DNA of 10,300 nucleotides. Source: Acidobacteriota bacterium. GTDB lineage: Bacteria; Acidobacteriota; Vicinamibacteria; Vicinamibacterales; Fen-181. The DNA is taken from NCBI GenBank assembly GCA_021779795.1, contig JAJXZZ010000075.1:1-10300 (forward strand), written 5' to 3'. A program made the position numbers and the translations under genes. The notes under the pieces are model-generated. The model had not been told where the DNA came from, ran no database searches, and saw only the letters and a program-made list of their open reading frames with translations. Below, in pieces: positions 6,857 through 10,300 of the stretch; positions within the stretch are counted from its first letter, which is position 1; each line of letters starts with the position of its first letter.

Positions 6857-8449
6857 ATGAGGCACGCATCTCTTCGCCGGCCGGCCCCTGTGGCCGTGCT
6901 GGCGCTCGCCCTCGTGCTGGCGTGCTCGCCGGCGCTGGCGCAGGCGCCGCCGTCGGCCGGCGCCCTCCCGGGCGATCTCGACGCCTACGTCGGCCGCGTG
7001 ATGCGGGCGTTCCAGGTCCCGGGCCTCGCCCTGGCCGTCGTCAAGGACGGCCGGGTGGTGGCGGCCAGGGGCTACGGCGTCCGCCGCCTGGGCGACCCGG
7101 CGCCCGTGGACGCCCGGACGCGGTTCGGCATCGCGTCGAACACCAAGGTGTTCACGGCTGTCGCGCTCGGGCTGCTGGTCGAGCAGGGCCGGCTCCGCTG
7201 GGACGCCCCGGTCATCGACTCCCTCCCGTGGTTCCGGATGTACGACCCCTACGTCACGCGCGAGATCACGGTCCGGGACCTGCTGGTTCACCGGAGCGGC
7301 CTCGGCCTGGGGGCCGGCGACCTGCTCTGGTGGCCCAGGAGCACCTACAGCCGCCGGGAGGTTGCCGAACGCCTGCGCGCCATCAGGCCGGCGACGAGTT
7401 TCCGCGGCGCGTATGCCTACGACAACGTGCTCTACCTCGCGGCCGGGGAGGTCGTCGAAGCCGCCAGCGGCCAGTCGTGGGAAGACTTCGTGTCGTCCCG
7501 CATCCTGGCGCGGGTGGGGATGACGCGCAGCAACGTCAGGCACTCGGCGGCGGCCGGCGCGGGGAACGTGGCCGCGCCCCACGCCGCGATCGACGGGGTC
7601 GTGACGCCGATCGCCCCGTTCGACAGCGACGTCACGGACCCGGCCGGCGGCATCAACACGTGCGCCGAGGACATGGCGAAGTGGCTGCAGGTCCTGCTCG
7701 ACCAGGGGCGCCTGCCCGACGGGTCGCGCCTGTTCGAGGCGGCCACGTGGCGGCAGATCACGGCGCCGGTGACGCCCATGCCGGACGCCGCGCCGCCGCC
7801 GGAGCTGCCGGCGCTGCGGTCGAACTTCCGGCTCTACGCGCTCGGCCTCGAGGTCCGCGACTTCAAGGGCTACAAGGTGCTGACGCACACGGGCGGCCTC
7901 CCGGGCTACGTGTCGCGGGTGCTGATGATCCCGGACCTGAAGCTCGGCGTGGCGGTGCTGACCAACCAGGAGTCGAGCGAGGCGTTCGACGCGGTCGCCT
8001 ACGAGATTGCCGACGCCTACACCGGCGGGCCTCGAACCGACTGGCTCGCGGGTTTCGAGCGCGCGAGGGCGCGCGCGGAAACCGCCGCCGCGGAGGCGCG
8101 CCGCAAGGCCTCGGCCGCGAGGAACGCCGCGTCGAAGCCGTCACTTCCGCTCGGCGCCTACGCGGGCACGTACCGGGACGCCTGGTACGGCGACGTCTCC
8201 ATCGCGATGGAGACCGGGAAGCTGGTGATCCGGTTCGCGAAGACCCCGTCGCTCGTCGGCGACCTGGAGCACTGGCAGTACGACACGTTCGTGGCGAGGT
8301 GGCGCGACCGCACGCTTCGCGCCGACGCGTTCGTCACCTTCGCGCTGAACCCGGACGGCACGATCGACCGGGCGAAGATGCGGGCGGTGTCGCCGGAGAC
8401 GGATTTCAGCTTTGACTTTCAGGACTTGCTGTTGAGACCCGCCAGGTAA
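6857..8449 (+). CDS. Exported serine hydrolase, class C beta-lactamase/D-peptidase-like (S12) with DUF3471-like C-terminal domain
   Basis: The product is 530 residues. A signal peptide ends at SPALA before Gln (about residue 29). A cysteine in LVLAC just before it could instead serve as a lipoprotein site, though the box is poor. The penicillin-binding fold is intact: SNTK (Ser94 nucleophile, Lys97), YDN (Tyr188, Asn190) and HTGG (344-347) in place of KTG. An Ala/Arg-rich helical linker (about 395-428) leads to a beta-rich domain from about residue 430 (LGAYAGTYRDAWYGDV) that resembles DUF3471. Family members include class C beta-lactamases, D-aminopeptidases, esterases and cell-wall peptidases. 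The HTGG form and the extra domain argue for a peptidase or esterase over a drug-resistance enzyme. I start at 6857: the GTG at 6839 would overlap the promoter-like box and add residues before the signal peptide. Confidence 0.9.
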   Translation: MRHASLRRPAPVAVLALALVLACSPALAQAPPSAGALPGDLDAYVGRVMRAFQVPGLALAVVKDGRVVAARGYGVRRLGDPAPVDARTRFGIASNTKVFTAVALGLLVEQGRLRWDAPVIDSLPWFRMYDPYVTREITVRDLLVHRSGLGLGAGDLLWWPRSTYSRREVAERLRAIRPATSFRGAYAYDNVLYLAAGEVVEAASGQSWEDFVSSRILARVGMTRSNVRHSAAAGAGNVAAPHAAIDGVVTPIAPFDSDVTDPAGGINTCAEDMAKWLQVLLDQGRLPDGSRLFEAATWRQITAPVTPMPDAAPPPELPALRSNFRLYALGLEVRDFKGYKVLTHTGGLPGYVSRVLMIPDLKLGVAVLTNQESSEAFDAVAYEIADAYTGGPRTDWLAGFERARARAETAAAEARRKASAARNAASKPSLPLGAYAGTYRDAWYGDVSIAMETGKLVIRFAKTPSLVGDLEHWQYDTFVARWRDRTLRADAFVTFALNPDGTIDRAKMRAVSPETDFSFDFQDLLLRPAR

Positions 8450-8450
8450 A

Positions 8451-8602
8451 GGCTTGCGACTCGCGACCGGCGACTGGCGGCCAGCTCGGCTTTCGGCGGT
8501 CGGCGGTCGGCCCGCAGCGTGACGGGCCGGCACAGCCGGAGGCCGAGGATCGACAGCCGTTGGCCGGACCGGCCGCCAGTCGCAAGCCGCAGGTCGCAAG
8601 TC
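8451..8602. repeat. Imperfect 32-nt inverted repeat flanking an 88-bp centre
   Basis: Arms 8451-8482 and 8571-8602 match at 26 of 32 positions when one is reverse-complemented. The inner 13 bases are perfect (8470-8482 with 8571-8583) and the outer 10 differ at one base. The element starts two bases after the S12 hydrolase stop and ends shortly before the -10-like box of the next gene. A small internal hairpin, CCGGC-ACA-GCCGG, lies at 8527-8539. It has no coding frame of note. It could be a REP- or MITE-like element, or a bidirectional RNA structure. Confidence 0.65.
8456..8511. repeat. Heptamer-periodic repeat, eight units in one register
   Basis: From 8456 the sequence divides into 7-bp units: GCGACTC, GCGACCG, GCGACTG, GCGGCCA, then GCTCGGC, TTTCGGC, GGTCGGC, GGTCGGC. 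The last units are the same TCGGC type as the array at 3165-3199. On the other side of the spacer, 8577-8604 reads CAGTCGC, AAGCCGC, AGGTCGC, AAGTCGG, which is the GCGACYN type in reverse orientation. Because it overlaps the left arm of the inverted repeat, the two descriptions probably refer to one composite element. Confidence 0.65.
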
Positions 8603-8605
8603 GGA

Positions 8606-8623
8606 TACCATTGTCCCTGAGGT
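8606..8623 (+). promoter_or_regulatory. Putative -10 box and Shine-Dalgarno of the prolyl oligopeptidase gene
   Basis: TACCAT (8606-8611) is a plausible -10 box at the edge of the repeat element, implying a leader of about ten bases. TGAGGT (8618-8623) is a fair Shine-Dalgarno sequence at a spacing of five bases from the ATG at 8629. No -35 box is recognised. Confidence 0.4.
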
Positions 8624-8628
8624 TCACG

Positions 8629-10300
8629 ATGAAGACCCATCTGCTCATCGCCATCACCGTTGCCATCGCCATGCTGTCAGCCCAGCCGAACGCCCAGAAG
8701 CTCACCTACCCCGTCGCGAAGAAGGGTTCCCAGGTGGACACCTTCTTCGGCGTCACGGTGGCCGACCCCTACCGGTGGCTCGAGAACTCCGATTCTCCCG
8801 AGACGCGCGCCTGGATCGACGCCGAGAACACGCTCACCTTCGACTTCCTGTCGAAGATCCCCCAGCGGGCGGCCATCAAGGCCCGCCTGACGAAACTGTG
8901 GGACTACGAGCGGTACGGCACGCCGTCGCGCGAGGGCGACTGGTACATCTTCGCGAAGAACAGCGGCCTGCAGCCGCAGTCGGTCATCTACAAGACCAAG
9001 TCGCTCGGCGGCACGCCCGAGGTCCTCATCGACCCGAACACCCTCTCGAAGGACGGCACGGTCGCGCTCGGCAGCGTCTCGTTCACCGAGGACGGGCGCT
9101 ACATGGCGTACTCGCTGGCGGCCAGCGGGTCGGACTGGCTCGAGTGGCGGGTGCGCGACGTCGCCACCTCGAAGGACCTCCCCGATCTCGTGAAGTGGTC
9201 GAAGTTCAGCGACGCCTCGTGGCTCAAGAACGGGTCGGGCTTCTTCTACAGCCGCTACGACCAGCCCACGGGCGAGGCGCTCCAGGCGCTCAACAAGAAC
9301 CAGAAGGTGTTCTTCCACAAGCTGGGCACCACGCAGGACAAGGACGCGCTGGTCTACGAGCGGCCCGACAAGCCGGACTGGGGGTTCGGGGCCGAGGTGA
9401 CCGAGGATGGGCGCTTCCTGCTCGTCACGCAGACCGAGGGGACCGACAACCGCAACCGCGTGTTCGTCCGAGACCTGGGCAAGCCCGGCAGCGCGATCGA
9501 GCCGTTCCTCGACGCGTTCGACGCCAGCTACTCGGTGGTCGGCAACGACGGCGACACCTTCTACGTGCTGACCAACAAGAACGCGCCGCGGTTCCGGCTG
9601 GTGGCCGTCAGCCTGCGGCATCCCGCCGCCGACGCGTGGAAGACGCTGATTGCCGAGGCGCCGGGCAAGGCGGTCCTCGAGAACGTGGTGATGGTGAACG
9701 ACCAGTTCGTCACCCTCTCGATGATCGACGCCCACCACGCGCTGCGGCTCTACGCGCTCGACGGCAAGCCCGGCGCCGAGATCGCGCTGCCCACGCTCGG
9801 GAGCATCAGCGGCCTGACGGGCCGGCGCGCGCAGAAGGAGATGTTCTACTCGTTCGGCTCCTACCTCTACCCGACCACCGTCTACCGCTACGACTTCACG
9901 GCGGCGAAGAGCGAGGTCTTCAAGAGGCCAGCACTGGCGTTCGACCCCGCCAGGTACGAAACCATCCAGGTCTTCTACCCCTCGAAGGACGGGACGAAGA
10001 TCCCGATGTTCATCACCTTCAAGAAGGGGCTGAAGAAAGACGGGCTCAACCCGACGCTGCTCTACGGTTACGGCGGCTTCAACATCCCGATGATGCCCGG
10101 CTTCTCGCCGGCGGCGGCCGGATGGCTGGAAATGGGCGGCATCTACGCGGTGGCCAACCTGCGCGGCGGCGGCGAGTACGGCCAGGCCTGGTACGACGCG
10201 GGACGCCTGCAGCACAAGCAGAACGTGTTCGACGACTTCATCGCGGCGGCCGAGTACCTGATCCGCGAGAAGTACACCTCGACGCCGAAGCTGGCGATCA
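8629..10300 (+). CDS. Exported prolyl oligopeptidase (S9A), 3' truncated by window edge
   Basis: A post-proline endopeptidase acting on short peptides outside the cytoplasm. The frame is open to the right edge, with 557 complete codons of an expected 690-720. A signal peptide (MKTHLLIAITVAIAMLSAQ, then PNAQK) occupies about residues 1-22. The family hallmark ADPYRWLE appears near residue 48. A beta-propeller fills about 75-435, and the alpha/beta hydrolase domain begins near 440 with VFYPSKDGTKIPMF. Strong signatures follow: LLYGYGGF (about 477-484), ANLRGGGEYGQAWYDAG (from about 509) and NVFDDFIAAAEYLI. The sequence stops just where the GGSNGG nucleophile motif should come, so Ser, Asp and His lie outside. 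The start fits the TGAGGT at 8618 and the signal peptide. It is separated from the S12 hydrolase by the 179-bp repeat element and probably has its own promoter. Its link to hydroxyproline use upstream is only thematic. Confidence 0.93.
   Translation, partial: MKTHLLIAITVAIAMLSAQPNAQKLTYPVAKKGSQVDTFFGVTVADPYRWLENSDSPETRAWIDAENTLTFDFLSKIPQRAAIKARLTKLWDYERYGTPSREGDWYIFAKNSGLQPQSVIYKTKSLGGTPEVLIDPNTLSKDGTVALGSVSFTEDGRYMAYSLAASGSDWLEWRVRDVATSKDLPDLVKWSKFSDASWLKNGSGFFYSRYDQPTGEALQALNKNQKVFFHKLGTTQDKDALVYERPDKPDWGFGAEVTEDGRFLLVTQTEGTDNRNRVFVRDLGKPGSAIEPFLDAFDASYSVVGNDGDTFYVLTNKNAPRFRLVAVSLRHPAADAWKTLIAEAPGKAVLENVVMVNDQFVTLSMIDAHHALRLYALDGKPGAEIALPTLGSISGLTGRRAQKEMFYSFGSYLYPTTVYRYDFTAAKSEVFKRPALAFDPARYETIQVFYPSKDGTKIPMFITFKKGLKKDGLNPTLLYGYGGFNIPMMPGFSPAAAGWLEMGGIYAVANLRGGGEYGQAWYDAGRLQHKQNVFDDFIAAAEYLIREKYTSTPKLAI

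Noticed and set aside
6857..8449. Antibiotic resistance beta-lactamase
   Set aside because: The catalytic motifs fit the wide S12 family, but HTGG, the C-terminal DUF3471-like domain and the absence of an AmpR-type regulator give no specific support for resistance.
8450..8628. CRISPR array in the repeat-rich spacer
   Set aside because: The units are contiguous 7-mers and inverted arms, not repeats of 25-40 bases separated by unique spacers, and no cas gene is present.
8677..10215. A 512-codon open frame on the minus strand
   Set aside because: It is the antisense shadow of the prolyl oligopeptidase gene, whose family motifs are unmistakable. The shadow product shows no domain.

Overview
The window is GC-rich with strongly GC-biased third codon positions. 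It carries seven protein genes, all on the + strand, with short spacers and no RNA genes, mobile elements or CRISPR array that I could find. The mix is secreted metal amidohydrolase, secreted S12 serine hydrolase with a DUF3471-like tail, secreted S9 prolyl oligopeptidase and FCD-type GntR regulator, with heptamer repeats between genes. It suggests a soil or sediment Acidobacteriota, perhaps Vicinamibacteria. This is a judgement from gene content, not a taxonomic proof. A glycyl radical enzyme implies that the organism lives at least part of the time without oxygen.

Region 1 (1-3163) is a translationally coupled pair. First comes the 3' part of a radical-SAM glycyl radical enzyme activase, whose start lies left of the window. 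The glycyl radical enzyme itself follows (start 806, ATGA overlap). Its cysteine, glycine and seven substrate-pocket residues all sit exactly five positions before the residues I recall for trans-4-hydroxy-L-proline dehydratase (HypD) of Clostridioides difficile. I therefore call the pair hypE-like/hypD. The pair would convert hydroxyproline, abundant in collagen and plant cell-wall proteins, to pyrroline-5-carboxylate, which ProC normally reduces to proline. No proC is visible here.

Region 2 (3164-5456) holds a spacer of tandem heptamers, an exported amidohydrolase of the imidazolonepropionase/Xaa-Pro dipeptidase-like group, and a GntR/FCD transcription factor with its own promoter-like region.

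Region 3 (5457-8449) holds a membrane-anchored protein of unknown function. Its C-terminus looks like an NlpC/P60-type cysteine peptidase fold. An exported class C beta-lactamase-like serine hydrolase follows.

Region 4 (8450-10300) holds a 179-bp spacer built of heptamers and a 32-nt imperfect inverted repeat, then an exported prolyl oligopeptidase. This gene runs off the right edge just before its catalytic serine motif. Exported peptidases, a possible dipeptidase and HypD could together serve use of proline- and hydroxyproline-rich peptides. Only the first two genes are clearly one operon, so that link is an inference. The most notable items are the HypD assignment outside the gut Firmicutes, the heptamer repeat family, the near-leaderless promoters and the uncharacterised NlpC/P60-like protein.
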